Shown: positions 1 through 8,506, counted from the first letter of the stretch. The stretch is DNA of 9,298 bases from an uncultured Eubacteriales bacterium (GCA_902772685.1 CACYBO010000219.1:1-9298); one strand, 5' to 3'. Notes: generated by a model not told the origin, from the sequence alone. A program made the numbers and translations.

Positions 1-69
1 CAGAACGACTTTCTCGCCGATATTCTCGCTTCTCAGCTGACCGCACATGTGCGTACGCTTGTATACCAT
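1..69 (-). CDS. aspS: Aspartyl-tRNA synthetase, N-terminal fragment (partial at window edge)
   Basis: Only the first 23 codons are inside the window; the rest lies beyond position 1. The translation begins MVYKRTHMCGQLRSENIGEK, the usual opening of bacterial AspRS just before the OB-fold anticodon-binding domain. By family knowledge, AspRS is a class II synthetase that charges tRNA-Asp with aspartate in the cytoplasm. The ATG at 69-67 is supported by a Shine-Dalgarno sequence AAGGAGA at 83-77 with a 7-base spacer. It starts 33 bases after the hisS stop with no terminator between them. The hisS-aspS pair is a common arrangement in Firmicutes, which supports the call. Catalytic motifs cannot be checked here. 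Confidence 0.9.
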   Translation of the reverse strand, partial: MVYKRTHMCGQLRSENIGEKVVL

Positions 70-102
70 TCGTCTATCTCCTTCAGTGTTTTGATGTCTG
101 TT

Positions 103-1356
103 TTACTTCGTAAGTGCGTCGATGATTCCGTCGATTGGAACGCTTGTCTGTTCGCCGGATTCCATATCCTTGATCTGCAGCATTCCTTCGTTAAGCTCGT
201 TTTCGCCGATGATTACTGTCTTCGCAGCGTTGACTCTGTTGGCGAACTTGAACTGGTTCTTGAAATTCCTGCCCATAACGTCCATCTGGACACTGATGCC
301 TTTGAGCCTGAGGTCGTGCATGAGTTTCAGCGCGAAGAGTTTAGGCTGATCGCCCATAAAGGCGATGAATACGTCAGTGCCGGCAGGTTCCGGAATCTCC
401 ACCCCGCAGGCTTCCATGGTCATGAGAATTCTCTCCTTGCCCATACCCCAGCCGACGCCCGGTGTGGACGGACCGCCGATTTCCTCAATGAGACCATCAT
501 ATCTGCCGCCGCCGCAAACAGTTCCCTGCGCGCCTATCTTGGTCGTTACGAATTCAAACGCAGTCTTTGTGTAATAATCCAGACCTCTTACAATCTTCGG
601 ATTGACAACATATTTGATGCCGAATGCATCCAGATTTGCCTTGAGCTGCTCAAAGGCTTCTCTGCAGTCATCGCAGAGATAGTCGAGCATCATCGGCGCA
701 TCCTTGACCAGTTCCTGGTCGATTGGTGACTTGCAATCCAGTATTCTCATAGGATTTGTATGGAATCTCTCCTGACATGTCGGACAGAGTTCATCGTACT
801 TCGGTTCCAGGAACTTTCTCAGGGCGTCCCTGTGCTTTCCTCTGCACTCAGGACAGCCGACGCTGTTGATCTGCAGTTCAACATCAGTGATCCCCATTTC
901 ATTGATGAAATCGTATCCGATGGCGATGATTTCCGCATCGGCCATCATGTTCATGGTTCCGAAGGTCTCAACGCCGAACTGGTGGAATTCTCTGAGCCTG
1001 CCGGACTGCGGCTTCTCATATCTGCAGCACGGAATGTTGTAGTACACCTTTGTCGGCTGCGGTTCCGCGTATGTCTTGTGTTCACAGAGAGCTCTGCACA
1101 CCGGTGAGGTTCCTTCCGGTCTCAGAGTGATGCTCCTGTTACCAAAGTCCTTAAAGGTGTACATCTCCTTCTGGACGATATCAGTCGTATCTCCAACACC
1201 TCTCTGGAACAGCTCAGTATGTTCGAATATTGGGGTTCTGATCTCCCTGAATCCGTATCTTCTGCATATCTCTGCGAATTTCTCCTCAATGTAGTGCCAT
1301 TTGTAGACCTGATCCGGCATTGCGTCTTTTGTTCCCTTAGGTGCATTTGTTAACAT
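103..1356 (-). CDS. hisS: Histidyl-tRNA synthetase (HisRS)
   Basis: This 417-residue class II synthetase charges tRNA-His with histidine; the length is normal for bacterial HisRS. Visible landmarks are the N-terminal GTKD (8-11), the motif 2 strand RPEGTSPVCRAL (79-90) with the downstream RYEKPQSGR (112-120), the HisRS-specific histidine-binding stretch RGLDYYT (257-263), GGGRYDGL (282-289), and motif 3 GWGMGKERI (302-310). An alpha/beta anticodon-binding domain follows from about 327 to the end. The insertion domain has paired cysteines CPEC (168-171) and CPTC (191-194), plus C208. Possession of the anticodon domain and all catalytic motifs argues against the HisZ paralogue. The start has an ideal AGGAGG at 1369-1364, 7 bases upstream of ATG. 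It begins 15 bases after hemZ, with no T-box leader, so its expression probably depends on the upstream promoter. Confidence 0.97.
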   Translation of the reverse strand: MLTNAPKGTKDAMPDQVYKWHYIEEKFAEICRRYGFREIRTPIFEHTELFQRGVGDTTDIVQKEMYTFKDFGNRSITLRPEGTSPVCRALCEHKTYAEPQPTKVYYNIPCCRYEKPQSGRLREFHQFGVETFGTMNMMADAEIIAIGYDFINEMGITDVELQINSVGCPECRGKHRDALRKFLEPKYDELCPTCQERFHTNPMRILDCKSPIDQELVKDAPMMLDYLCDDCREAFEQLKANLDAFGIKYVVNPKIVRGLDYYTKTAFEFVTTKIGAQGTVCGGGRYDGLIEEIGGPSTPGVGWGMGKERILMTMEACGVEIPEPAGTDVFIAFMGDQPKLFALKLMHDLRLKGISVQMDVMGRNFKNQFKFANRVNAAKTVIIGENELNEGMLQIKDMESGEQTSVPIDGIIDALTK

Positions 1357-1371
1357 GTTAGTTCCTCCTGT

Positions 1372-2700
1372 TTATATGAAAAATCCTCTTCTTTTTCTCT
1401 CTATCATCTCATCGATCCTGTCGATGTATATCTCGTAATTTGAGACGTTGGCCACTCTCTCGAGGCGGTTCTCCTCCGGAAAGTAGATCTTGCTGATCCC
1501 CCCGGCTCCGAGAGCCAGATTGGACTGGGCTTCCTCCATGATTCTGATGTTGTAGAGTCCCGGTCTGTCATCACTGCAGAACCCTGTGTTCTCCGTATTT
1601 CCCGACGTATGCTTCTGACGGTACAGGTAGTACGGTCTGTATCCGCGGGCACGCAGTTTATCATGAGCTTCTGTGAGCATCCTCTCCCTGAGTTCCTCAT
1701 CTTTGTAATTGAAGTTCTCATCCATCTCTTTGAGCCGTGATGCGCGTTTGACGGCAAGCGTATGCAGCGTGATGTTTCCTGCCCCCAGCCGGATCATCTC
1801 ATCCAGACTAAAAGCGAAGTCCTCTTCGGTCTCTTCCGGCAGTCCGGCGATCAGATCCGCGTTGATCACTTCCATACCTGCTTTATGAGCCATTTCAAAG
1901 GCGTTATAAACATCTTCAACAGTATGCCTGCGCCCAATGAGATCAAGCGTTCTCTGTTTCATCGTCTGAGGGTTGATGCTGATTCTGTCAACACCGTGAT
2001 CCTGCAGCACTCTGAGTTTCTCTTCCGTAATGGTATCCGGTCTTCCTGCCTCCACTGTGTACTCTTTTACACCGCCCAGTGCAAAAGCATCACTGACTTT
2101 GTTGAGAAGACTGTCCAGCTGTGCAGCGCTGAGAGAAGTAGGCGTACCGCCGCCGAAGTAAAGTGTTTCAACGCTGCAACCCGCAGCCTTCGCAGCTTCT
2201 CCCGCAAAGGCAATTTCCCTGCTGAGAGCCTCCAGATACGGTCCCATCGCGTTCTGGTCCACCTGATTGCTTGTGAATGAGCAATAGAGGCATCTGGTAG
2301 GACAAAACGGAATACCGACATATACGGAAAGACTCTTCAAAGCGGGTTTTCCGGCCTTTTCACGCTGGTAGTTCAGAATATCGCAGACCAGATCCGCCTT
2401 GCTCTCATGGACCAGATACTTTTCCATGAGGGTCTTCTTCGGGTCATCGCCTCTGTCCAGAATCTCGCCGGCAAGTTTGACCGGTCTGATCCCTGTCAGA
2501 ACACCCCACTTGGGGCTTTTGCCTGTCGCATCAGACAAATCTGCGTAGATCTGTCTCTTGACCGCTTCCCGGTCCCCTTTGAAGTCATATGTGAGGATGG
2601 ATTCTCCTGTTTCCCCATATTCTGACGGCTGGAGAAATTCCTTGATCAGTTCCTCATAAGGACTTGTATTTTCAATGTTGTTGAATATGAATCTATACAA
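1372..2700 (-). CDS. hemZ: HemZ-type radical SAM protein (coproporphyrinogen III dehydrogenase family)
   Basis: This 442-residue radical SAM enzyme carries the iron-sulfur cluster motif FCPTRCLYC (C133, C137, C140; CX3CX2C) and the SAM-binding GGGTP at 183-187. The EAGRPD stretch (217-222) and the N-terminal WGVLTGIRPVKL (65-76) mark the HemZ subgroup rather than HemN or HemW. The late segment YRQKHTSGNTENTGFC (360-375) fits the same subgroup. HemZ is annotated as an oxygen-independent oxidative decarboxylase of coproporphyrinogen III, but its substrate in Clostridia is not firmly settled, so the reaction is family-level inference. The start is a TTG at 2700-2698 that overlaps the end of the preceding MBL gene by 8 bases. 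An in-frame stop lies only ten codons upstream, and the next methionine (residue 92) would delete conserved sequence, so TTG is the best start. It is somewhat shorter than the roughly 500-residue Bacillus HemZ, apparently at the N-terminus. Confidence 0.9.
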   Translation of the reverse strand: MYRFIFNNIENTSPYEELIKEFLQPSEYGETGESILTYDFKGDREAVKRQIYADLSDATGKSPKWGVLTGIRPVKLAGEILDRGDDPKKTLMEKYLVHESKADLVCDILNYQREKAGKPALKSLSVYVGIPFCPTRCLYCSFTSNQVDQNAMGPYLEALSREIAFAGEAAKAAGCSVETLYFGGGTPTSLSAAQLDSLLNKVSDAFALGGVKEYTVEAGRPDTITEEKLRVLQDHGVDRISINPQTMKQRTLDLIGRRHTVEDVYNAFEMAHKAGMEVINADLIAGLPEETEEDFAFSLDEMIRLGAGNITLHTLAVKRASRLKEMDENFNYKDEELRERMLTEAHDKLRARGYRPYYLYRQKHTSGNTENTGFCSDDRPGLYNIRIMEEAQSNLALGAGGISKIYFPEENRLERVANVSNYEIYIDRIDEMIERKRRGFFI

Positions 2701-3316
2701 ATGGGTTGTGCTCTTTCTCGAATCCTATATTCGTAGGACCCATGTGTCCGGGGAATACCTGTGTTTCATCAGGCAGAGGCCAGAGTTTTTCATGAATCGC
2801 CTGTTCCAGTGACTTAAAGGAACAGCCTGGGAAGTCAGTTCTGCCGATGGAAGCCTGAAACAGCGTGTCTCCGCTGAACAAGGTGTTTTCATCAGGAATG
2901 TAGATGCACATACCGCCCGGTGAATGACCCGGCGTGAACAGAAACCTGAGATGCAGACCGCAGGCATCCATCTCCTCTTCATCATCAACATAGATATCCG
3001 CATCGATTGCAGTCGGCTGTCCGAACTGACGGCTCATGTTGAAGTTCTCATCACCCAGCATTTCCTTCTCATTGACGTTAGCGATGACCTTCGCGTCAGG
3101 AAAATCGCTCTTAAATCCCTCGACGCCCATGATGTGGTCCGCGTGACCATGGGTTAAGATAATATATATTATGTCTATCCCCATCTCCTTGATTTTAGCG
3201 GCGATTCCGCTGTTGTAGGAGCCTGGATCGACTAGAAATCCCTTCATTGTATCCTCGTTGAACACGAGGTATGTGTTTGTGCCTATGGCACCTGTCGGTA
3301 TATTGTAGACCTGCAT
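2693..3316 (-). CDS. MBL-fold hydrolase, glyoxalase II-like
   Basis: This 207-residue metallo-beta-lactamase-fold protein has the complete set of metal ligands. THGHADH at 55-61 supplies H56, H58, D60 and H61; TPGH at 128-131 supplies H131; SGD at 148-150 supplies D150; PGHMGPT at 189-195 supplies H191. A binuclear zinc or iron site is therefore expected. The small size and the FSGDTLFQASIGRTDFPG-type region match the stand-alone glyoxalase II-like group often labelled hydroxyacylglutathione hydrolase. Many Clostridia lack glutathione, so the true substrate may be another thioester or a lactone and is unknown. No signal peptide is visible, so it should be cytoplasmic. The ATG at 3316 has AGAGG at 3329-3325, spacer 8 bases. 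It lies 16 bases after dtd and overlaps hemZ, so it belongs to the same transcript. Confidence 0.92.
   Translation of the reverse strand: MQVYNIPTGAIGTNTYLVFNEDTMKGFLVDPGSYNSGIAAKIKEMGIDIIYIILTHGHADHIMGVEGFKSDFPDAKVIANVNEKEMLGDENFNMSRQFGQPTAIDADIYVDDEEEMDACGLHLRFLFTPGHSPGGMCIYIPDENTLFSGDTLFQASIGRTDFPGCSFKSLEQAIHEKLWPLPDETQVFPGHMGPTNIGFEKEHNPFV
2711..2716 (-). promoter_or_regulatory. Weak ribosome binding site supporting the TTG start of hemZ
   Basis: Within the last codons of the MBL-fold gene the minus strand reads AAAGAG, one base off AAGGAG, 10 bases before the TTG at 2700. It is the only purine-rich candidate near this start. With the 8-base gene overlap, this suggests hemZ translation relies on ribosomes finishing the upstream gene. 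The functional role is inference. Confidence 0.4.
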
Positions 3317-3332
3317 ATGTTATTCCTCTTAA

Positions 3333-3782
3333 CTAAAACAGTTTGTGGCTTTCCAGCAGTATGGTAACCGGTCCGTCATTCGAGATCCTGACCATCATCT
3401 CCGCCTGAAATACTCCTTCTTCAACATGAATACCCTTTTCTTCTATCCGTTCAATGACTTTGCGGTAAAGGGCGTCTGCCTCTTCGGGCCTTGCTGCCGT
3501 GAAATAACTCGGTCTGTTGCCTTTGCGCACATCTCCCAGAAGAGTAAACTGGGATACGGCCAGAATTTCTCCTCCTATATCCTGAACGCTGAGGTTCATG
3601 ACGCCGTCTTCATCATCAAATACCCTCAGCGCGGATACTTTCTTCGCGATATATTCAGCGTCCTTTTCTGTATCTCCTTCTTCGACGCCGATGAGGACCA
3701 TGAGGCCCTTTCCGATTTTGCCGGTTACTGCATCATCTACCGTAACGCTGCTCTCGGTTACTCTCTGTACAACTGCTCTCAT
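3333..3782 (-). CDS. dtd: D-aminoacyl-tRNA deacylase (DTD)
   Basis: This 149-residue protein has the normal length of DTD, a homodimeric cytoplasmic proofreading enzyme that hydrolyses D-amino acids, and glycine mischarged on tRNA-Ala, from tRNA. The N-terminus MRAVVQRVTESSVTV is typical. The active-site strand SQFTLLGDVRKGNRPS runs 77-92, and the cross-subunit Gly-cisPro motif NDGPVT is at 135-140 with G137-P138, which gives chiral selectivity. Both signature motifs are intact. The ATG at 3782 lies 7 bases after the rel stop, and its ribosome binding site is made by the last two codons of rel. The rel-dtd pairing is widespread in Firmicutes and supports the assignment. Confidence 0.96.
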   Translation of the reverse strand: MRAVVQRVTESSVTVDDAVTGKIGKGLMVLIGVEEGDTEKDAEYIAKKVSALRVFDDEDGVMNLSVQDIGGEILAVSQFTLLGDVRKGNRPSYFTAARPEEADALYRKVIERIEEKGIHVEEGVFQAEMMVRISNDGPVTILLESHKLF

Positions 3783-3789
3783 CGATATT

Positions 3790-5991
3790 CTATCCTTTGT
3801 TTCTATACGCTTCCAGAATGCCCGGAATGCCTTTGAAGGAACGACAGATCTTTTCGATCTGATTCCGGTTTTGTATCATCAGCGTCAGGTTAATTCTGAC
3901 CGTTTCGTCCTTATTTGCTCTGGCATTCAGCCCAATGATCCTCACATCCATATCCTCACAGACTTTGGATATGCTGGAGAGCATCCCCTTCTGATCCTTC
4001 GCAATGATGCTGATTTCACCGTCATAGGATTTATCCAGCAGCTGCGGATCCCAGCTTACCTGTATGAGTCTCGCCTTTTCCTCGTCATCGAGGGCCTTGA
4101 TGTTGTCACAGTCTGTTCTGTGAACCGTGATTCCTCTGCCCTTTGTGATATATCCGATTATTTCATCTCCCGGAACAGGAGTGCAGCAGCGGGCGATGCT
4201 GATCATCAGGTTGTCGACCCCCTCAACCACAACGCCTGTTTCAGAATCGGAAGTTCTGAACTGGTCGATGCGTTTCTGCGTCTTTTCACTGATTTCATTG
4301 AGGTCGTCGATAAGAGACTTATTCTTTTCCTCTGTTTCAAGCTTCTGCCGGTCATCTTCGTAGCTCTGAAGGAGGTTTGCCACCTTAGTCTGGAGATTTC
4401 CTCCGTAGCTGAGCTGATTATACAGATCATCACTGTCCTTGAAGCCCAGCTCCTTGACGGCTTTGTTGATATATGCGTTCGTCATGAGCACCTTAGGGTC
4501 ATAGCCTTTTTTTCTAAGGTACTGCGTGAACAGATCTTTGCCCTTATCGACAGCGTCGTTCTTGTTTTCCCTCTTGAGCCACTGCCGGATCTTGTTTCTG
4601 GCGGAACTGCTCTTGGCTATCTTGAGCCAGTCTATGCTGGGGCCGGCTGCATTCGGTGATGTGACGATATCAACGATATTGCCGTTTTCAAGTGTATGGT
4701 CGATTGTGACCATCTTGCCGTTTACTTTGGCTCCTACGCACTTGCATCCAACATCAGTATGGATTTTGAAAGCAAAGTCAAGCGGCGTAGCACCTGCCGG
4801 CAATTCTATGACATCTCCCTGCGGTGTGAAAACGAAAACCTGATTGGAAAAGAGATCCATCTTGAGGGATTCCATGAACTCTTTCGGGTCATTGACATCT
4901 TTTTGCCACTCAAGAGCCTGCCGGAGCCAGCTCAATTTGACCTCTTCTTTATCGCTGGCGACCCCCTCTTTGTACTTCCAGTGCGCAGCGATACCGTATT
5001 CTGCAATACGGTGCATTTCCTGCGTTCTGATCTGGATTTCAAATGGCCTGCCTTCATCACTTATGACCGTAGTGTGGAGAGACTGATACATATTCGGTTT
5101 CGGCATGGCGATGTAATCCTTGAATCTTCCCGGTATCGGCGTCCACATTGTGTGGACCAGACCGAGAGCGGCATAGCAGTCTCTGACAGTATCCACGATG
5201 ATTCTCACTGCCATAAGATCGAATATCTCATCAAGATTCTTATGCTGGTAATTCATCTTCTTGTAGATGCTGTAGAAGTGCTTGGATCTGCCGTATGTCT
5301 CATTCTTGATTCCGATTTCATCAAGAGCCTTGCTGATTTCATCGACAACCTTGTTGATAGCGTTCTCCCGCTCCCCTTTACGCTGACTGATCTGCTCCGC
5401 GAGATCATAATAAGCGTTCGGTTCAAGGAATTTTAACGCAATGTCCTCGAGTTCCATCTTCATGGAATAGATACCGAGTCTTGCCGCCAGCGGAGCATAG
5501 ATATCCAGCGTTTCCTGGCATTTCTCAATGATTTTCTCATGAGTCATATAGTTTATGGTTCTGAGATTGTGCAGTCTGTCCGCCAGTTTGATGATGAGAA
5601 CTCTGATATCTTTTGACATAGCAAGGAACATCTTACGGAGATTCTCCGCCTGACGTTCCTCCTTGCTTTCAAATTTCAGGGCGCTCAGTTTGGTAACGCC
5701 GTCAACAAGTTCCGTTACTTCCCCGCCGAACTCCTTCTCCATTTCTTCCATGGTGTATGAAGTGTCTTCAATGACATCATGCAAAAGCCCGGCTGCAACA
5801 GTCTCACTGTCCATTCCGAGTTCAGCCAGTATTTCGGCAACCGCGACGGGATGTATCAGATATTCCTCGCCTGATTTTCTCAGCTGGTTTCTGTGCATCT
5901 CCTCAGCCACATCGTAGGCCTTTGAGATGAGATCCATGTCGTAGTTTGGATTGTATTGTTCAATTGTGCTGAGGAATTCTCTCTTGGTCAT
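3790..5991 (-). CDS. rel: Bifunctional (p)ppGpp synthetase/hydrolase (Rel, RelA/SpoT family)
   Basis: This full-length 733-residue long RSH protein makes (p)ppGpp from ATP and GTP/GDP on stalled ribosomes and also degrades it. The N-terminal HD hydrolase domain shows H47, the pair H71-D72 in LLHDVIEDT, and ADRLHN at 137-142. The synthetase domain (about 235-345) contains RFKD at 289-292 and YQSLH at 302-306. The RxKD form, rather than ExDD, is the known mark of bifunctional Rel. A TGS domain spans about 385-445, a helical region follows, then a conserved-cysteine/zinc-finger domain with RCCTPVPGD (601-609) and HRTDC (624-628), and a C-terminal ACT domain from about 656. All parts look intact. 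The ATG at 5991 lies 6 bases after the secDF stop and has no clear Shine-Dalgarno sequence, so initiation may depend on ribosomes leaving secDF. Databases often call such genes relA. Confidence 0.97.
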   Translation of the reverse strand: MTKREFLSTIEQYNPNYDMDLISKAYDVAEEMHRNQLRKSGEEYLIHPVAVAEILAELGMDSETVAAGLLHDVIEDTSYTMEEMEKEFGGEVTELVDGVTKLSALKFESKEERQAENLRKMFLAMSKDIRVLIIKLADRLHNLRTINYMTHEKIIEKCQETLDIYAPLAARLGIYSMKMELEDIALKFLEPNAYYDLAEQISQRKGERENAINKVVDEISKALDEIGIKNETYGRSKHFYSIYKKMNYQHKNLDEIFDLMAVRIIVDTVRDCYAALGLVHTMWTPIPGRFKDYIAMPKPNMYQSLHTTVISDEGRPFEIQIRTQEMHRIAEYGIAAHWKYKEGVASDKEEVKLSWLRQALEWQKDVNDPKEFMESLKMDLFSNQVFVFTPQGDVIELPAGATPLDFAFKIHTDVGCKCVGAKVNGKMVTIDHTLENGNIVDIVTSPNAAGPSIDWLKIAKSSSARNKIRQWLKRENKNDAVDKGKDLFTQYLRKKGYDPKVLMTNAYINKAVKELGFKDSDDLYNQLSYGGNLQTKVANLLQSYEDDRQKLETEEKNKSLIDDLNEISEKTQKRIDQFRTSDSETGVVVEGVDNLMISIARCCTPVPGDEIIGYITKGRGITVHRTDCDNIKALDDEEKARLIQVSWDPQLLDKSYDGEISIIAKDQKGMLSSISKVCEDMDVRIIGLNARANKDETVRINLTLMIQNRNQIEKICRSFKGIPGILEAYRNKG
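3793..3798 (-). promoter_or_regulatory. Ribosome binding site of dtd embedded in the end of rel
   Basis: The minus strand reads AAAGGA here, which is also the last Lys-Gly codon pair of rel, followed at once by the rel stop TAG (3792-3790). The spacer to the dtd ATG is 10 bases. This placement suggests translational coupling of dtd to rel; coupling itself is inference. Confidence 0.65.
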
Positions 5992-5997
5992 AATTGC

Positions 5998-8463
5998 TTA
6001 CAGTCTGAATGTGTCGTCCTGCTCTTTCGGCTCTTCCTTCTTCTGAGCGCCCTTCACATAGCGTTTGGAGCGCTTCTTGTTGACTTCTTGCTTCGGATCC
6101 GGTTTTTTCGCCTTTGGTGCCGCAGCCGTTTCCGGTGCTTTTGCTGTCTCTTCAGCAACTGCCTCAGGTGCCTGTTCCGCAGTCTCAGGAGCCTCTATCT
6201 TCTTTGGTACGTAAGGCTTGCCTTCTTTCTTGGCCTTTTTCTTTGCCTTCTTCTCCGCTTCCTTGATCTGTCTCTGATATTCTGTCGTTCTTCCTCTTCT
6301 GCCCAGTTCATAGAATACCGGTGAACATACGCAGATGGAGGAGTACGTTCCGGCCAGTACGCCGACCATCAGCGGGAATACGAACTCTCTGATGGCTTCT
6401 CCGGCAATAATGACGATCGGTACCATGACGATCAAAGTAGTGAGAGATGTCATCATGGAACGTCCGAGGGTCTGGGTGATACTCTGGTCGATGGTTTCTT
6501 TCAGAGTTCCCCTCTTCATATACCTTATGTTCTCTCTTATACGGTCGAATATTACAATGGTATCGTTGATGGAATAACCAACAACTGTCAGGATGCCCGC
6601 AATGAACGGGTTGTCTACCGTGATTCCGAATATAGCGTAGAATGATATAACGATCAGAACGTCATGGAGTACACCGAGCATAGCCGCACCTCCAAACTTC
6701 CACTCACGGAACCTGATCCTGATGTATATCATCATACATAAAGCGGATATGATGATTGCGAGTATTGCGTTATTCCTGAGTTCCTTTCCAACAGACGGAC
6801 CGAAGTATTCCTGGGTGACAACATTATCATCGCCCTTAACGCCAAACTCCTTGTTGACTGCGTTGATTACTTCTGCACGGTGCGCTTTATCAAGGGACTC
6901 GATGGTCCTGATTACAATCTGGTCATTGTTTTCACCGGCGTATATGATCTGCGGATCAAGATCGAACTGCTTAATGGCGTTATCAACCTGCGAAATTTTG
7001 ACCTGCTTTCCCATGTCCAGCTGAATCATCGTACCGCCGGTGAAGTCGATACCGTAGTTCAGACCTCTGATCAGACCGAACGCCAGACCTATAATCAGAA
7101 TACCGGCGGAGATGCAGTAGAAAATCTTTCTTTTGTCCATGAATCGGATCACATTGGTCAGATGGAACGATGCAGTTCCATCCTGTTTAATGCCGAAGTA
7201 GGACTTCTTTGCGAATTTGTCGCTGCCCGCCATCAGCTTCACGTAAAGCTGGGTAATAAATACTGCAGTGAAAATGCTGACGATAATACCTACCATGAAT
7301 GTGTAGGCGAAGCCTTTAACAGCGCTGGTGCCGATTTCGTAGAGGATAACTGCTGCAATCAGTGTAGTGACCTGAGAGTCGATAACTGTGGTCATAGCTC
7401 TCTTTGAACCTGTTTCTGTCGCTACACGGACAGTCCTTCCCAGTACGATTTCCTCCCGGATACGTGAGAATATTACAACGTTTGCGTCGACCGCCATACC
7501 AATCGAAATGATGATACCTGCAATACCCGGAAGTGTAAGAACTGTTCCCATAGACGCCATGATGTTCAGAATCAGAACGACATAGAGCAGCAGTGCAATA
7601 TCCGCGCAAAATCCAAGTCCTCTGTATATGAACAGCATGAGCAGAAGGATGATCGCCAGACCAATCAGCCCGCCGATAACACTCATTTCAAGCGCGTTGT
7701 ATCCAATTGTCGCAGACTGTACGGATGATGTTACTTCTGTAAGTGCAATAGGAAGCGCACCACCATTGATCTGAGCTGCAAGCAGCTGTGCCTCTTCCAG
7801 ATCAAAATCACCTGTTATCGTACAGCTGCCTCCGAGTATCGGCTCATTAACATTCGGCGCAGAAATAATCTGGTCGTCGAGAACGATAGCGATAGCTCCG
7901 CTGCCTACGCCGTCAATAGTCGATGTGACTTCGCCATTGTACGCCTTTGTAGTCGCGTCTCCGAAAGCGTCGGCGCCTTTTCTGTCAAACTGAAGGTTGA
8001 CCGCGTAGCCTGTCGACTGGTCATCCCTGGCAGCTTCCGCCTTCTTAACATTATTTCCTTCAAGCACAACCGTTCCGTCTGCAAGCATGAACTGCAGTTT
8101 CGCAGTTTTACCGATCAGTTCTATCGCCTCTTCAGGATCTTCAACTTCAGGAATCTCAACCCTGAGCCTATTCTGTCCTTCTATGGTTATTGTAGGCTCT
8201 CCGAGACCGTTTGCATTAATACGGTTTTCGATAACCGTCTGCGTCTGCTCCATCGCTTCACGGAGTTCTTCATCGGTCATTCCCTGAATGTCCTTCTCAT
8301 TAGCCTCCATAACAACATAAACACCGCCCTTAATATCAAGACCAAGACTCATCCGGTCTTTCAGCGGTGTAATAGGGCCTACACCTGTAACTGTAACGAG
8401 CCATCCGAAGACGACGCATAAAACAATAAATACAGCCAAAATCTTTCTGAATGTGTAACTCAT
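5998..8463 (-). CDS. secDF: Protein translocase subunit SecDF (SecD-SecF fusion)
   Basis: This 821-residue membrane protein fuses SecD and SecF, the proton-driven accessory part of the Sec translocon that helps pull proteins across the cytoplasmic membrane. The SecD half has TM1 (about 7-29), the LGLDIKGG motif (40-47), an external P1 region, then five membrane segments from about 257 to 412. The SecF half has TM7 (about 447-465), GIDFTGG (471-477), an external P4 region, then TM8-12 from about 566 to 718. The transmembrane acidic residues needed for proton flow in characterised SecDF are present: D326 in GMAVDANVVIFSRI and D634 in SINDTIVIFDRI. Twelve membrane segments are expected. A long charged tail (about 722-821) follows TM12; its block 731-755 holds 12 Lys/Arg and 3 Glu. 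The ATG at 8463 follows GGAGGA (8473-8468) with a 4-base spacer. Confidence 0.97.
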   Translation of the reverse strand: MSYTFRKILAVFIVLCVVFGWLVTVTGVGPITPLKDRMSLGLDIKGGVYVVMEANEKDIQGMTDEELREAMEQTQTVIENRINANGLGEPTITIEGQNRLRVEIPEVEDPEEAIELIGKTAKLQFMLADGTVVLEGNNVKKAEAARDDQSTGYAVNLQFDRKGADAFGDATTKAYNGEVTSTIDGVGSGAIAIVLDDQIISAPNVNEPILGGSCTITGDFDLEEAQLLAAQINGGALPIALTEVTSSVQSATIGYNALEMSVIGGLIGLAIILLLMLFIYRGLGFCADIALLLYVVLILNIMASMGTVLTLPGIAGIIISIGMAVDANVVIFSRIREEIVLGRTVRVATETGSKRAMTTVIDSQVTTLIAAVILYEIGTSAVKGFAYTFMVGIIVSIFTAVFITQLYVKLMAGSDKFAKKSYFGIKQDGTASFHLTNVIRFMDKRKIFYCISAGILIIGLAFGLIRGLNYGIDFTGGTMIQLDMGKQVKISQVDNAIKQFDLDPQIIYAGENNDQIVIRTIESLDKAHRAEVINAVNKEFGVKGDDNVVTQEYFGPSVGKELRNNAILAIIISALCMMIYIRIRFREWKFGGAAMLGVLHDVLIVISFYAIFGITVDNPFIAGILTVVGYSINDTIVIFDRIRENIRYMKRGTLKETIDQSITQTLGRSMMTSLTTLIVMVPIVIIAGEAIREFVFPLMVGVLAGTYSSICVCSPVFYELGRRGRTTEYQRQIKEAEKKAKKKAKKEGKPYVPKKIEAPETAEQAPEAVAEETAKAPETAAAPKAKKPDPKQEVNKKRSKRYVKGAQKKEEPKEQDDTFRL

Positions 8464-8506
8464 CTAATCCTCCGGTTTTTAAAAATAAAAATCCATTAAA
8501 TTATTC

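Noticed and set aside
49..729. Plus-strand open frame of 226 codons opposite hisS and the start of aspS
   Set aside because: It is fully antisense to hisS and the aspS start, and no family features are visible.
103..1356. HisZ, the HisRS-like regulatory subunit of histidine biosynthesis
   Set aside because: All HisRS catalytic motifs and the C-terminal anticodon-binding domain are present, and aspS follows directly.
1357..1371. T-box leader controlling hisS-aspS, as known in Bacillus
   Set aside because: Only 15 bases separate hemZ from hisS, far too short for a T-box, and no T-box core was seen.
1372..2700. HemN or the heme chaperone HemW
   Set aside because: The EAGRPD and N-terminal GVLTGIRP stretches fit HemZ.
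3598..4659. Plus-strand open frame of 353 codons opposite rel and dtd
   Set aside because: It lies antisense to two clearly real genes, resembles no known protein, crosses the boundary between them and has low-complexity Ser/Thr-rich and Leu/Ile-rich stretches typical of a shadow frame.
3790..5991. Monofunctional synthetase-type RelA
   Set aside because: The HD hydrolase residues are intact and the synthetase carries RFKD, the bifunctional signature, rather than ExDD.
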